NCBI GenBank assembly: GCA_964533945.1
Contig: CAZHPA010000041.1
Location: 1-15,708 of the forward strand
Source of the DNA: CAZHPA01 sp964533945
GTDB lineage: Bacteria; Bacillota; Clostridia; Lachnospirales; WRBF01
Length of the DNA stretch: 15,708 bases
Direction of reading: 5' to 3'
Part shown: positions 1-6,601 of the stretch, one piece after another
Layout: each line of letters begins with the position of its first letter
Numbering within the stretch: position 1 is the first letter of the stretch
The notes under the pieces: model-generated
Told to the model about the DNA's origin: nothing
Seen by the model: the letters and a program-made list of their open reading frames with translations, nothing else
Databases searched by the model: none
Made by a program: the position numbers and the translations under genes

Positions 1-50
1 CGATGATACTTAGCGGGAAACTGCTTGGGAAAGTAGATGGTTGCCGGATT
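1..50 (+). rRNA. rrf: 5S ribosomal RNA, 3' end (partial)
   Basis: The window opens inside a 5S rRNA. The run GATGATACTTAGCGGGAAAC, the following GGGAAAGTAGATGG and the terminal TTGCCGG match the usual 3' half of bacterial 5S rRNA (helix IV/loop E and the strand that closes helix I). The 5' half lies outside the window, so helix I cannot be checked and the exact 3' end (about 48-50) is estimated. A tRNA follows 28 nt later on the same strand, which fits the distal end of a 16S-23S-5S-tRNA operon. Confidence 0.82.
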
Positions 51-78
51 AAAAAAGAAGTAATTGTTTTTGTACTAT

Positions 79-150
79 TCCTCGATAGCTCAGCGGTAGA
101 GCATCCGGCTGTTAACCGGAGGGTCGTAGGTTCAAATCCTACTCGGGGAG
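79..150 (+). tRNA. tRNA-Asn (anticodon GUU)
   Basis: A full 72-nt cloverleaf can be drawn. The acceptor stem pairs 79-85 with 143-149, with one G-U pair. The D stem is GCTC/GAGC (88-91/99-102). The anticodon stem is TCCGG/CCGGA (104-108/116-120), with the loop carrying GTT at 111-113. The T stem is GTAGG/CCTAC around TTCAAAT. G150 is the discriminator base, as expected for tRNA-Asn. The CCA end is not encoded. It sits directly downstream of the 5S rRNA and is probably co-transcribed with it. Confidence 0.97.
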
Positions 151-203
151 TTTTTATATTTAGCTTCGCTTAACAGCTAAAATTCTTAAAATTCATTCGC
201 ATT

Positions 204-235
204 AAGTTGTGCTAGCACACGACTTTTTTATTTTT
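204..235 (+). terminator. Rho-independent terminator of the rRNA/tRNA operon
   Basis: An 8-bp stem AAGTTGTG/CACGACTT (204-211/218-225, one G-U pair) with a 6-nt loop is followed by a long T tract broken by one A. It lies 54 nt after the tRNA and is the natural end of the rRNA operon transcript. Confidence 0.8.
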
Positions 236-250
236 CTAAAAATATATGCA

Positions 251-277
251 AAACAAAAACTAGCAAACAGCATAGTT
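251..277 (-). terminator. Rho-independent terminator of the inositol-monophosphatase gene
   Basis: Read on the - strand, AACTATGC and GCTAGTT form a 7-bp stem with one bulged T around a TGTTT loop. A T-rich tract (TTTTGTTT) follows. It begins 3 nt after the stop codon at 280-282 and faces the rRNA operon terminator, so the two convergent transcripts are insulated from each other. Confidence 0.6.
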
Positions 278-279
278 AA

Positions 280-1065
280 TTATTTTTTACAATCAATTTT
301 CATAAGTTCATCAAAAATCAAGCCACATATTATTTCATTGCCAGCAATTATCGAAATTTTTCTGTCGTTTCTAAAATGAACTATTTTCCCCCCAGCTTCT
401 TCTACCATAAGCATGGCTGCTGCAACATCCCAAAGATTAAGCGCCATTTCCCAATATCCATCAAATTTGCCATCTGCTACAAGTGCTAAATCGTATGCGG
501 CTGAACCAAACCTTCTAATAGCTCTTGCCTTGGTAGACATAGCGCTAAAATAAGCCAGATTGTTAATTGGATTTTCAGCTATATCATAAGGAAAACCAGT
601 TGCTAATACGGCTGTTTTTAAGTTAGTTTTTTGAGAAACTTCCATTTTACGACCGTTTCTATACGCACCCTCCCTCTTTATGGTTGTAAAAATATCTTCT
701 GTAACCGGGTTATATACTACGCCAAGAACTGTTTCTTCATTGTGCTGTAAAGCAATCGAAACCGTATATATAGGTAATCCTTGGGCAAAATTCGTAGTTC
801 CATCTAAAGGGTCAATTACCCAAAGATAATTTGACTGCAAATCACATTTGCCTGATTCCTCTGTTAATATGGAATGCTTGGGAAAGTTAACTTGAATGTA
901 GTTAATAATCATTTCGTTAGATTTTTCATCAATTTCCGTAACTAAATCTGTGTCAGTTGATTTAGTGTTAATTAGTAGATTGCTTTTAAACATATTCTCT
1001 CTTTGAAAAGACCCAACTTGACTTGCTAAATTAACAATTTGGTCTAATATTTTTGAATAGTCCAT
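280..1065 (-). CDS. suhB: Inositol monophosphatase family protein
   Basis: A 261-aa protein of the Mg-dependent, Li-sensitive phosphatase superfamily, close to the usual length (250-270 aa). The two family signatures are present: the WVIDPLDGTTNF block around residues 82-93 and the WDVAAAMLMVEEAGG block around 212-226. Likely metal ligands are Glu69 (in LTEESG), Asp85, Asp88 and Asp213. The family hydrolyses myo-inositol-1-phosphate and related sugar phosphates; some members act on fructose-1,6-bisphosphate, PAP or NADP, so the substrate is not fixed by sequence. The start is well supported: AAGGAGG lies 4-8 nt before the ATG. It is a single-gene unit pointing toward the rRNA operon, with its own terminator. 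The symbol suhB follows the common name for bacterial homologues; a role in rRNA antitermination, known for E. coli SuhB, is not implied. Confidence 0.9.
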   Translation of the reverse strand: MDYSKILDQIVNLASQVGSFQRENMFKSNLLINTKSTDTDLVTEIDEKSNEMIINYIQVNFPKHSILTEESGKCDLQSNYLWVIDPLDGTTNFAQGLPIYTVSIALQHNEETVLGVVYNPVTEDIFTTIKREGAYRNGRKMEVSQKTNLKTAVLATGFPYDIAENPINNLAYFSAMSTKARAIRRFGSAAYDLALVADGKFDGYWEMALNLWDVAAAMLMVEEAGGKIVHFRNDRKISIIAGNEIICGLIFDELMKIDCKK

Positions 1066-1336
1066 ATTTCCTCCTTTAAGCAGTATTGTTAAAAATTTGT
1101 AAATATATATCTAAAAGCTTATCAAAAAAATAAAATATGTCAAGTCTTTCTTTGAAAGAAAATAATGTTTTATAGAATGATAAAGTTATTTTGAAATGCA
1201 AGCTTTTTTCTAAAAATATGTATGTTAATTAAGCAAACATTTATCAACATAACACAAGCTATTCCAAACTTTGTATGCATAACTCGAATTAGTGCGGAAA
1301 CACTAAAAACATAAATTTTGTTTGGAGGTTTTTAAT

Positions 1337-1468
1337 ATGGGAATTAAAGATTATCAAATTATGCCGCTATTTAGCGACGAAAGCAAAGACCCTAAAACTA
1401 ACATTCCTTTTCCGCCTGTCGACTATGTTAAAGAAGCTAAGGATTGGGTTGACCACAACGAAAAATAA
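1337..1468 (+). CDS. Small 43-aa protein, possible spore-surface protein of the DUF3787 type
   Basis: An ATG with a consensus GGAGG (1324-1328, 8 nt upstream) opens a 43-codon frame ending in TAA. A strong terminator follows 31 nt later, so it has the layout of a real monocistronic gene. The peptide is acidic and hydrophilic, with a proline-rich middle (IPFPPVDY) and the C-terminal tail VKEAKDWVDHNEK. It has no signal peptide or membrane segment. From memory, the tail resembles the end of small clostridial proteins of the DUF3787 / CDIF630_02480 spore-surface family, but the TAAWA motif typical of that family is absent and the protein is shorter. The 5' leader carries a small hairpin TTAGTG/CACTAA (1289-1306). 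I found no convincing sigma-A promoter in the 270 nt upstream; a sporulation sigma factor would fit the family guess but is not shown. Existence as a gene is fairly likely; the family is a guess. Confidence 0.6.
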   Translation: MGIKDYQIMPLFSDESKDPKTNIPFPPVDYVKEAKDWVDHNEK

Positions 1469-1499
1469 TATATAATTTAATACCTTTTATGTTAAAAAT

Positions 1500-1538
1500 G
1501 GCGTTCGCTATACAATATGTATGGTGAGCGCCTTTTTT
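1500..1538 (+). terminator. Strong Rho-independent terminator after the 43-aa gene
   Basis: A 14-bp stem (1500-1513 with 1519-1532, three G-U pairs, no mismatches) with an AATAT loop is followed by six T residues. It is GC-rich at its base (GGCG/CGCC), which stands out in this AT-rich spacer. Confidence 0.9.
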
Positions 1539-1647
1539 ATTTGTTTTTATCATTTAAAATTTGATTATAAATACTTAAAATTTAGCGAAATTGCTAAAAA
1601 CAACTCCTTATAATTTCATCTTAATTTATAAAATACTATAAAATGTA

Positions 1648-1676
1648 TTGACCAAGTTATAAAAATATGCTAACCT
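1648..1676 (+). promoter_or_regulatory. Candidate sigma-A promoter of the IS607-type recombinase gene
   Basis: TTGACC (1648-1653) and TAACCT (1671-1676) are 17 nt apart. The TGC just before TAACCT adds an extended -10 element. The -10 hexamer matches consensus at only three of six positions, so this is a weak candidate. The gene's GAGGTG ribosome binding site lies 5 nt before its ATG at 1695. Confidence 0.35.
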
Positions 1677-1694
1677 TGCTGCAGAGGTGACAAT

Positions 1695-2306
1695 ATGAAA
1701 TATTATTCTATACATCAATTTAGCAAACTTATTAACCGAACACCCCAAACATTGCGCAATTGGGACAAAAGCGGAAGATTGCACCCCCACCACACAGGAC
1801 CCAACGGCTACCGCTACTATTCAGACAAACAATTAAAACAAGTGCTTCAACTTCAAGATGATGCGGTACGTAAAATAATAGGATATTGCCGTGTGTCTAA
1901 TTCAAGGCAAAAAGATAACTTGCAAAACCAAATGAACAGTTTAAAAACATATTTATATGCGCAAGGCAAGCCTTTTGAAATTATTTCAGATATTGGAAGC
2001 AATGTTGATTATAAAAGAAAAGGATTTTTGCTTTTATTAGATATGCTTGCAAAGGGAGAGGTTGAAAAAATAATTATATTAAATAAAGACAGATTACTAA
2101 CATTTGGATATGAAATATTTGAATATGTTGCAAATTTACATGACTGTACAATAGAAATTGTAGATTGCACCAATAAAGTTGAGCAAGAAGAATTTGCTGG
2201 CGATTTAATAAGAGCAATAAGTGCAATTAATTGCAAACCAAATATTAAACATTCCAATAAAATGAAAAAAATAATTAGGCAACTGCTAAGTGATTCATTG
2301 TTTTGA
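1695..2306 (+). CDS. tnpA: IS607-type serine recombinase/transposase (TnpA), orphan
   Basis: A 203-aa protein with the two-part layout of IS607 TnpA. Residues 1-50 form a MerR-like helix-turn-helix (YSIHQFSKLINRTPQTLRNW, then a YRYYSDKQL segment). From about 60 a small serine-resolvase catalytic domain follows. YCRVSNSRQ carries the nucleophile Ser68 and Arg66/Arg71, and NKDRLLTFG holds the Asp132-Arg133 pair. Total length is normal for the family. The C-terminal part is unusual: after DLI (170-172), intact members as I recall them have a serine/phenylalanine-rich segment ending in RLYG. Here the segment reads AISAINCKPNIKHSNK. IS607 elements normally carry tnpB directly downstream, but the next gene at 2425 is unrelated and no TnpB remnant is visible. 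The start is supported by GAGGTG 5 nt upstream. A stranded, perhaps inactive or domesticated copy is likely. Confidence 0.85.
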   Translation: MKYYSIHQFSKLINRTPQTLRNWDKSGRLHPHHTGPNGYRYYSDKQLKQVLQLQDDAVRKIIGYCRVSNSRQKDNLQNQMNSLKTYLYAQGKPFEIISDIGSNVDYKRKGFLLLLDMLAKGEVEKIIILNKDRLLTFGYEIFEYVANLHDCTIEIVDCTNKVEQEEFAGDLIRAISAINCKPNIKHSNKMKKIIRQLLSDSLF

Positions 2307-2371
2307 TACTTAGCTTTGGAATAAATTTAAAGAGAATTTATTGTGGGCGGAATATGTTTTTTAGTGTTGGC

Positions 2372-2400
2372 TTGACAAAACATGTTAAACATTGTAAATT
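2372..2400 (+). promoter_or_regulatory. Candidate sigma-A promoter of the 2425-4630 operon
   Basis: A perfect -35 TTGACA (2372-2377) and TAAATT (2395-2400) are separated by 17 nt, about 25 nt before the ribosome binding site of the gene at 2425. The -10 matches four of six consensus bases. Given the sporulation genes downstream, a sporulation sigma factor could also act here, but I see no clear element for one. Confidence 0.5.
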
Positions 2401-2424
2401 TATATTTAAGGAAGGGATTATTAC

Positions 2425-2742
2425 ATGCGATATATTGAAAACATGTATTGTGGAAAAACAATTGAAAATATATCAGAAATTAAAGAAATGCTTAATAATG
2501 GCATATCAATTTTTGGCACTTATGTAATATGTATTCAAAATAATGGCAATAATCTAATGGATATTTTAACAACAACACAATTACTAAAACCAATTAATAT
2601 TCAAAAAAAATATGTTATAATAGGAATTGCAAATAGCAAAGCAGAAGCCCTTTCACTTGTTCAAAAAATTATTTCCGATTATTTAAAGACAAAAAGAAGC
2701 TTAAATTATTTTAAAACATATTTTTTAAGGGATAAAATATGA
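2425..2742 (+). CDS. Uncharacterised 105-aa protein
   Basis: I do not recognise this gene by name. It has a strong ribosome binding site (AAGGAAGGG, 2408-2416, 8 nt before the ATG), which is why this frame is preferred over an overlapping frame at 2303-2527. The protein has no signal peptide or obvious membrane helix. The N-terminal half reads like a small beta-rich unit with CGKTIENISEIKEML. The C-terminal half has a hydrophobic strand (YVIIGIAN) followed by an amphipathic helix (SKAEALSLVQKIISDYLK) and a YFKTYF tail, a pattern shared, as I recall, by short hypothetical proteins of Clostridia. Its stop overlaps the start of the next gene as ATGA, so the two are translationally coupled. Operon context suggests a link to the spore or envelope genes downstream, but no function can be assigned. 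Confidence 0.75.
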   Translation: MRYIENMYCGKTIENISEIKEMLNNGISIFGTYVICIQNNGNNLMDILTTTQLLKPINIQKKYVIIGIANSKAEALSLVQKIISDYLKTKRSLNYFKTYFLRDKI

Positions 2743-3407
2743 AGCCGCTTTATGGTGCAATTGGGGTTTTTAACGCAATTTGCTTAATAGGGCTGTTGTT
2801 GTGTCTGTCGGTTCAAATATTCGCCTTTTCGCTACCTTTTTATAACTCTGAATACGACAAATACAAAATACACGAAGCTATTAATATGGAAAAGCATGAA
2901 TTAATGAAAGTTACAAACCATTTGCTTGAATATATTAAAGGGAATTACGAAGACCTAAATGTTTTAACCGTAGTTTCTGGGCAGCAGCGTGAATTTTTTA
3001 ATAAACGCGAAAAAGACCATATGGTTGATGTTAAAAATTTATTTTCGATTGGATTTTTAGTAAGAAATATTTTAATTATAACGTTTGTTACAACATATAT
3101 ACCAATGTTGCTAAAAAAATATAAGCAATATAAAAAGCTGTATATTTTGGCTCAAAAAATTGTTTTAATTGGCTTTATTGCAATTACGGCTATATTTTGC
3201 ATTGTTGTTGCGTTAAATTTTGATAAAGCTTTTATAATATTTCATGAAATTTTCTTCAACAACGATTTATGGACTTTAGACCCAAAAACAAGCCTTTTAA
3301 TTAATATAGTTCCAATTGAATTTTTTATGGATATTTCAAAATATATAGCAATTACATTTGCTGCTTCCTTAATAGCTTTTATTTGTTGCTTATTTGTTAA
3401 GAAATAG
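2739..3407 (+). CDS. DUF1461 / TIGR01906 integral membrane protein
   Basis: A 222-aa multi-pass membrane protein of a widespread, uncharacterised Firmicutes family. Four hydrophobic segments are visible at about residues 7-31, 103-124, 138-161 and 202-220. The loop between the first two is an extracytoplasmic-sized stretch of about 70 residues with a histidine (HEAINMEKHELMKVTNHL). The best family signature is FHEIFFNNDLWTLDP (168-182), followed by a conserved LINIVPIEFF segment. It overlaps the preceding gene by 4 nt (ATGA) and the next gene's ribosome binding site overlaps its stop codon, so it is deep in the operon. No biochemical role is established for the family to my knowledge. Confidence 0.85.
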   Translation: MKPLYGAIGVFNAICLIGLLLCLSVQIFAFSLPFYNSEYDKYKIHEAINMEKHELMKVTNHLLEYIKGNYEDLNVLTVVSGQQREFFNKREKDHMVDVKNLFSIGFLVRNILIITFVTTYIPMLLKKYKQYKKLYILAQKIVLIGFIAITAIFCIVVALNFDKAFIIFHEIFFNNDLWTLDPKTSLLINIVPIEFFMDISKYIAITFAASLIAFICCLFVKK

Positions 3408-3416
3408 GTGGAATTT

Positions 3417-4205
3417 ATGATTATACTAACTACTATACTAAAAGTTTTGTTAATTGTGCTTATAATTGTATTGGCATTGTTATTAGTGTTGCTTTTTGCA
3501 CCTATTAGATATGAAGTTAGTATATCATATTTTAATAAAATAACCTATACTGCAAAAATAAAATGGATTTTAGGCATTTTTTCCTTAACATTTTCAAGCA
3601 ACCACAAAGGGTATATTATAAGCATATTTGGTAAAAAACAAAATAGAAAAGAAAAAGCAAAAAACAGCCAAGCTAATATTAAGAAAGAACAAAAAGAAAA
3701 AGAGAAAAAAGAAGAAAAACTAAAAGAAAAAATAGAAAATGAGCCAAAACTTAACCAACAAGCCAAACCAGAAAATTCAAGCGAATTTAATGAAAAACAA
3801 AATAATATTTTAACTAAAATAAATGATATATTTAAACAAATTAAATATTTTAAATCATATTTTAGTGAAAACGAAATAAAACAAATATTTTTAAACACAA
3901 AGCTACTTATAAAAAGGTTGATAAAAGCAATTAAACCTTCAAAATTTAATGCAGAAGGTGAATTTTGGCTTAAAACCCCCGAATCAACAGGAAAAGCACT
4001 TGGGGCATTAGCTATTGCCTGTTCTGTATTTCAATTAAAAAATATAGCTGTATGTGGAAGTTTTGAGCAAAAAATAACTAATGTTAAATTTTATACAAAA
4101 GGCAAGTTTACTATTTGGAGCATTTTAACTCCTTTAGTAAAATATATTTTAATTAAACCTGTTTGGAAACTTATTAAAAAATACTTATTAGGAAAGGGAG
4201 AGTAA
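3417..4205 (+). CDS. DUF2953 membrane-anchored protein (YtfI-like)
   Basis: A 262-aa protein with a very hydrophobic N-terminal helix (residues 2-28, rich in Ile/Leu/Val). Then come a short conserved segment (APIRYEVSISYFNK), a long lysine/glutamate-rich stretch of about 50 residues (roughly 75-125) likely to be a charged helix or linker, and the C-terminal DUF2953 region (AVCGSFEQKITNVKFYTKGKFTIWSIL). A GTG at 3408 is in frame, but AGGTGG at 3406-3411 is 5 nt before the ATG at 3417 and fits as the Shine-Dalgarno sequence, so the ATG is chosen. DUF2953 genes often precede gerW/ytfJ, as here with only a 2-nt gap, suggesting a joint role in the developing spore. The function of the family is unknown. 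Confidence 0.85.
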   Translation: MIILTTILKVLLIVLIIVLALLLVLLFAPIRYEVSISYFNKITYTAKIKWILGIFSLTFSSNHKGYIISIFGKKQNRKEKAKNSQANIKKEQKEKEKKEEKLKEKIENEPKLNQQAKPENSSEFNEKQNNILTKINDIFKQIKYFKSYFSENEIKQIFLNTKLLIKRLIKAIKPSKFNAEGEFWLKTPESTGKALGALAIACSVFQLKNIAVCGSFEQKITNVKFYTKGKFTIWSILTPLVKYILIKPVWKLIKKYLLGKGE

Positions 4206-4207
4206 TA

Positions 4208-4630
4208 ATGAGCAATGATATTAACACAAGTTTAGATGCATTATTCGGCAAAATGGAAAATTTCGTATCCTCAAAAACCGTAGTTGGAGAACCCGTATAT
4301 TTTGGAGAAACAATTGTATTGCCGCTTGTTGACGTTTCATTCGGCGTTGGCGCTGGAGCTTTCGATAACCAACAAACCGAAAAAAGCAAAAGCGAAGTTG
4401 GTGGCGGCGGTTTGGGTGCAAGCATAACGCCTGCTGCAGTTTTAGTTATTAACGGAGCAAATGTTCAGCTTGTTAATATTAAAAATCAAGATAGCATAAA
4501 TAAACTTATTGATATGGTGCCAGGAATTTTAAATAAGCTTAATTTAAACGGCATTTTCTCTAAAGATAAAACATCTTCATCATCAGAAAGCAGCGACGAC
4601 AGCGCTAATGCAGACACAACCGAAATTTAA
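4208..4630 (+). CDS. gerW: GerW family sporulation protein (YtfJ)
   Basis: A 140-aa protein matching the YtfJ/GerW family over most of its length: an N-terminal helix with ALFGKMENFVSS, the segment KTVVGEPVYFGETIVLPLVDVSFGVGAG broken by an insertion, then the glycine-rich GGGGLGASI turn (65-73) and PAAVLVINGANVQLVNI. The C-terminal 25 residues are low-complexity serine/aspartate. In Bacillus subtilis the homologue is made in the forespore and is needed for normal germination, linked to the cortex-lytic enzyme SleB. The start is supported by AGGAAAGGGAG just upstream. It is the last gene of the 2425-4630 unit. No clear terminator follows; only an AT-rich inverted repeat precedes the rplS promoter. 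Confidence 0.93.
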   Translation: MSNDINTSLDALFGKMENFVSSKTVVGEPVYFGETIVLPLVDVSFGVGAGAFDNQQTEKSKSEVGGGGLGASITPAAVLVINGANVQLVNIKNQDSINKLIDMVPGILNKLNLNGIFSKDKTSSSSESSDDSANADTTEI

Positions 4631-4679
4631 CCTTCCCAAAAACAAATAAAGCTAAAATTAGTATTGCAATTAATTGCTG

Positions 4680-4708
4680 TTGCAATTATAATAAAGGTAT
4701 GCTATAAT
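4680..4708 (+). promoter_or_regulatory. Sigma-A promoter of rplS
   Basis: TTGCAA (4680-4685) and a perfect TATAAT (4703-4708) are spaced by exactly 17 nt. The predicted transcript would start around 4715 and give a leader of about 70 nt before rplS. A 7-bp hairpin TAATTGC/GCAATTA (4671-4677/4682-4688) overlaps the -35. Confidence 0.8.
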
Positions 4709-4714
4709 TTTTGG

Positions 4715-4783
4715 CTGTGAATACGGACGTTCCGCTTTTAATTTATTTTATTATGAACGTCTTTGTGGGAAGGAGGAGAACAA
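4715..4783 (+). promoter_or_regulatory. rplS 5' leader, candidate L19 autoregulatory leader RNA
   Basis: The untranslated leader contains a perfect 7-bp inverted repeat GACGTTC/GAACGTC (4726-4732 and 4755-4761) around an AT-rich 22-nt loop. It ends only 9 nt before the AGGAGG ribosome binding site (4771-4776). A ribosomal-protein leader upstream of rplS (Rfam family L19_leader) is known in low-GC Gram-positive bacteria and is thought to let L19 control its own synthesis. Position and hairpin fit that, but I could not compare against the consensus structure. Confidence 0.5.
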
Positions 4784-5143
4784 ATGAGTGATATAATTAA
4801 ACAACTTGAAACTGAACAACTAAAGAAAGAAATAACGCCTTTTAAGGTTGGCGATACAATTCGTGTTCATGCCAAAATAGTTGAAGGAACTCGTGAAAGA
4901 ATTCAAGTTTTTGAAGGTACGGTTATGAAAAGACAAAACGGCGGTGTACGTGAAACGTTTACAGTACGCAGAATGTCCTACGGTGTTGGTGTTGAAAAAA
5001 CATGGCCTCTTCATTCCCCACGTGTTGAAAAAATAGAAGTTGTGCGCCGTGGTATTGTGCGCCGTGCAAAACTTTTCTATTTGCGTGATAGAGTTGGTAA
5101 ATCGGCTAAAGTTAAAGAACAAATTTTAAACAAACAAAAATAA
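4784..5143 (+). CDS. rplS: 50S ribosomal protein L19
   Basis: A 119-aa protein recognisable along its whole length as bL19. It has the opening PFKVGDTIRVHAKIVEGTRERIQVFEG, the RRMSYGVGVEKTWPLHSP loop, and the C-terminal basic RRAKLFYLRDRVGKSAKVKE. L19 lies at the interface between the 30S and 50S subunits. A frame extension to 4763 exists, but AGGAGG at 4771-4776 is 7 nt before the ATG at 4784 and the protein then starts MSDIIKQLE, as usual. The gene stands alone between its own promoter with leader and its own terminator. trmD, often found upstream in other bacteria, is not here. Confidence 0.97.
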   Translation: MSDIIKQLETEQLKKEITPFKVGDTIRVHAKIVEGTRERIQVFEGTVMKRQNGGVRETFTVRRMSYGVGVEKTWPLHSPRVEKIEVVRRGIVRRAKLFYLRDRVGKSAKVKEQILNKQK

Positions 5144-5150
5144 AAACCTT

Positions 5151-5179
5151 TAGGTGTTAACTTATGTTGACACCTTTTT
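5151..5179 (+). terminator. Rho-independent terminator after rplS
   Basis: A 10-bp stem AGGTGTTAAC/GTTGACACCT (5152-5161/5166-5175, one G-U pair) with a TTAT loop runs into five T residues. It lies 9 nt after the rplS stop and 30 nt before lepB, so lepB depends on read-through or a promoter I could not identify. Confidence 0.85.
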
Positions 5180-5208
5180 AGTATCGCTTGCGTCATAGGA
5201 GTTTAATT

Positions 5209-5742
5209 ATGAAAAAAAACTTTTTAAAAGAGCTTCTCGAATGGGCAATTGCAATTGCTGCTGTTTGCGTTGTTTTTTTAATTATTCAAGCATATATTTT
5301 TAAGTTGGCAATTGTTGATGGTCCATCTATGGAACCAACATTAAAAAACAAAGACCGCATACTTGTTACAAAATTCATATATAAATTCAAACAACCCAAA
5401 AGAGGCGACATTATAATATTTCCATATAAAGAAGATAAAAAGCAATTTTATGTTAAAAGAATAATTGGGGTTGAAGACGACATAATAGACATTAAAAATT
5501 CTGCTTTTATATTAAACGGACAACCTTTAGATGATGAATTTTCGCAATTGCCGTTAACGACTTTGGGTGATGTTACATTTCCAATTACTGTTCCCAAAGA
5601 CTGCTTTTTTGTTTTGGGGGATAATAGAAATTTAAGTAAAGATAGCAGGCATAATTCAGTTGGATTTATACCTAAAGAAGAAATAGTTGGAAAAGTTGAT
5701 GTTAAACTTTTGCCTATTAGCGAAGCAGAATTTTTGAAATGA
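5209..5742 (+). CDS. lepB: Signal peptidase I
   Basis: A 177-aa type I signal peptidase of the short Gram-positive (SipS-like) form. One N-terminal membrane anchor (about residues 13-35) is followed by the catalytic domain on the outer face. The Ser-Lys dyad is visible: Ser40 in DGPSMEPTL and Lys83 in FYVKRIIGVEDD. The box FVLGDNRNLSKDSR and the closing VGFIPKEEIVGKV are also present. It removes signal peptides from proteins exported by Sec or Tat. An upstream in-frame start at 5188 is possible, but AGGAG at 5197-5201, 7 nt before the ATG at 5209, decides for the shorter form. rbgA follows after 10 nt, so the two are co-transcribed, as in many Firmicutes. Confidence 0.95.
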   Translation: MKKNFLKELLEWAIAIAAVCVVFLIIQAYIFKLAIVDGPSMEPTLKNKDRILVTKFIYKFKQPKRGDIIIFPYKEDKKQFYVKRIIGVEDDIIDIKNSAFILNGQPLDDEFSQLPLTTLGDVTFPITVPKDCFFVLGDNRNLSKDSRHNSVGFIPKEEIVGKVDVKLLPISEAEFLK

Positions 5743-5752
5743 GGAATATTAA

Positions 5753-6601
5753 ATGAACATACAATGGTACCCGGGGCATATGACAAAAACAAAGCGCATT
5801 ATAACTGAAAACCTTTCGCTTGTTGATGTTGTTATCGAACTTTTAGATGCAAGAGTTCCTTTAAGCAGCAAAAACCCGGACATTGACATACTTGCAAAAG
5901 GCAAACATAGAATAATAGTTTTAAATAAAGCAGATTTGGCAGATAAAAAAATAAATGAACAATGGCAGCACTTTTTTGAACAACAAAACTTTTCATGCGT
6001 TATAGCAGATAGCAGCTTGGGCAAAGGAATTAACGATATAGTTAGCGCAGCGCGCCTTCTTATGAAAGAAAAAATAGAAAGACAAAGGCAAAGGGGCAGA
6101 ATTTTTGTTCCAATTCGTGCTATGATTGTTGGTATACCGAATGTTGGTAAGTCAACTTTAATTAATAAGTTTGTAGGGAAAGCAACAGCAAAAACAGGCG
6201 ACAAACCCGGAGTTACAAAAGGAAAACAATGGGTTAAAATAGTTAAAGACTTTGATATTTTAGATACGCCGGGAATACTTTGGCATAAATTCGACGACCC
6301 TGCTGTTGGAATTAAGCTTGCAATAACAGGTGCTATTAATGACGATATTTTAGACAAGCATAATTTAAGCATTGAATTAATTAAATTGATTTTAGAATTA
6401 AACCCCAATTGTTTAAAGCAAAGGTATAAAATAACATTTGATGAAAACACAGTGCCATACGAAATTTTAAAAGCAATTGGCAGTGCAAGAGGTTTTATTA
6501 AAAAAGGAGGAGATGTAGATTTAGACAGAACATCAATTATTTTAATTGATGAATTTCGAGGAAATAAACTTGGGTGTATTTCGCTTGAAGTTCCCAACTA
6601 A
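5753..6601 (+). CDS. rbgA: Ribosome biogenesis GTPase RbgA (YlqF)
   Basis: A 282-aa circularly permuted GTPase. The motif order is G4 NKAD (58-61), G5 around DSS (86-88), G1 GIPNVGKS (127-134), G2 GVTKG (153-157) and G3 DTPG (171-174), which defines the YlqF/YawG class. The N-terminus IQWYPGHMTKT is the family signature. A helical C-terminal domain of about 100 residues completes the protein. RbgA acts late in assembly of the 50S subunit and is essential or nearly so in Bacillus. It lies 10 nt after lepB. rnhB, often next in Firmicutes, is replaced here by a polysaccharide deacetylase gene. Confidence 0.96.
   Translation: MNIQWYPGHMTKTKRIITENLSLVDVVIELLDARVPLSSKNPDIDILAKGKHRIIVLNKADLADKKINEQWQHFFEQQNFSCVIADSSLGKGINDIVSAARLLMKEKIERQRQRGRIFVPIRAMIVGIPNVGKSTLINKFVGKATAKTGDKPGVTKGKQWVKIVKDFDILDTPGILWHKFDDPAVGIKLAITGAINDDILDKHNLSIELIKLILELNPNCLKQRYKITFDENTVPYEILKAIGSARGFIKKGGDVDLDRTSIILIDEFRGNKLGCISLEVPN

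Noticed and set aside
1120..1165. TTGACA on the - strand upstream of the inositol-monophosphatase gene, and the TTTCTTTGAAAGAAA palindrome
   Set aside because: No -10 element stands at an acceptable distance from the TTGACA, and the palindrome is low-complexity sequence with almost no room for a loop.
2285..2314. Inverted repeat GCTAAGT/ACTTAGC around the tnpA stop codon, considered as an IS end or terminator
   Set aside because: The loop is 16 nt, the T tract is short, and IS607 elements lack terminal inverted repeats, so neither reading is supported.
2303..2527. A 74-codon frame overlapping the end of tnpA and the start of the 105-aa gene
   Set aside because: It has no ribosome binding site, a composition unlike a normal protein, and it overlaps the better-supported gene at 2425 in another frame.
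5749..6597. A 282-codon frame on the strand opposite rbgA
   Set aside because: It is an antisense shadow of rbgA, which shows all GTPase motifs; the antisense frame has no recognisable domain.
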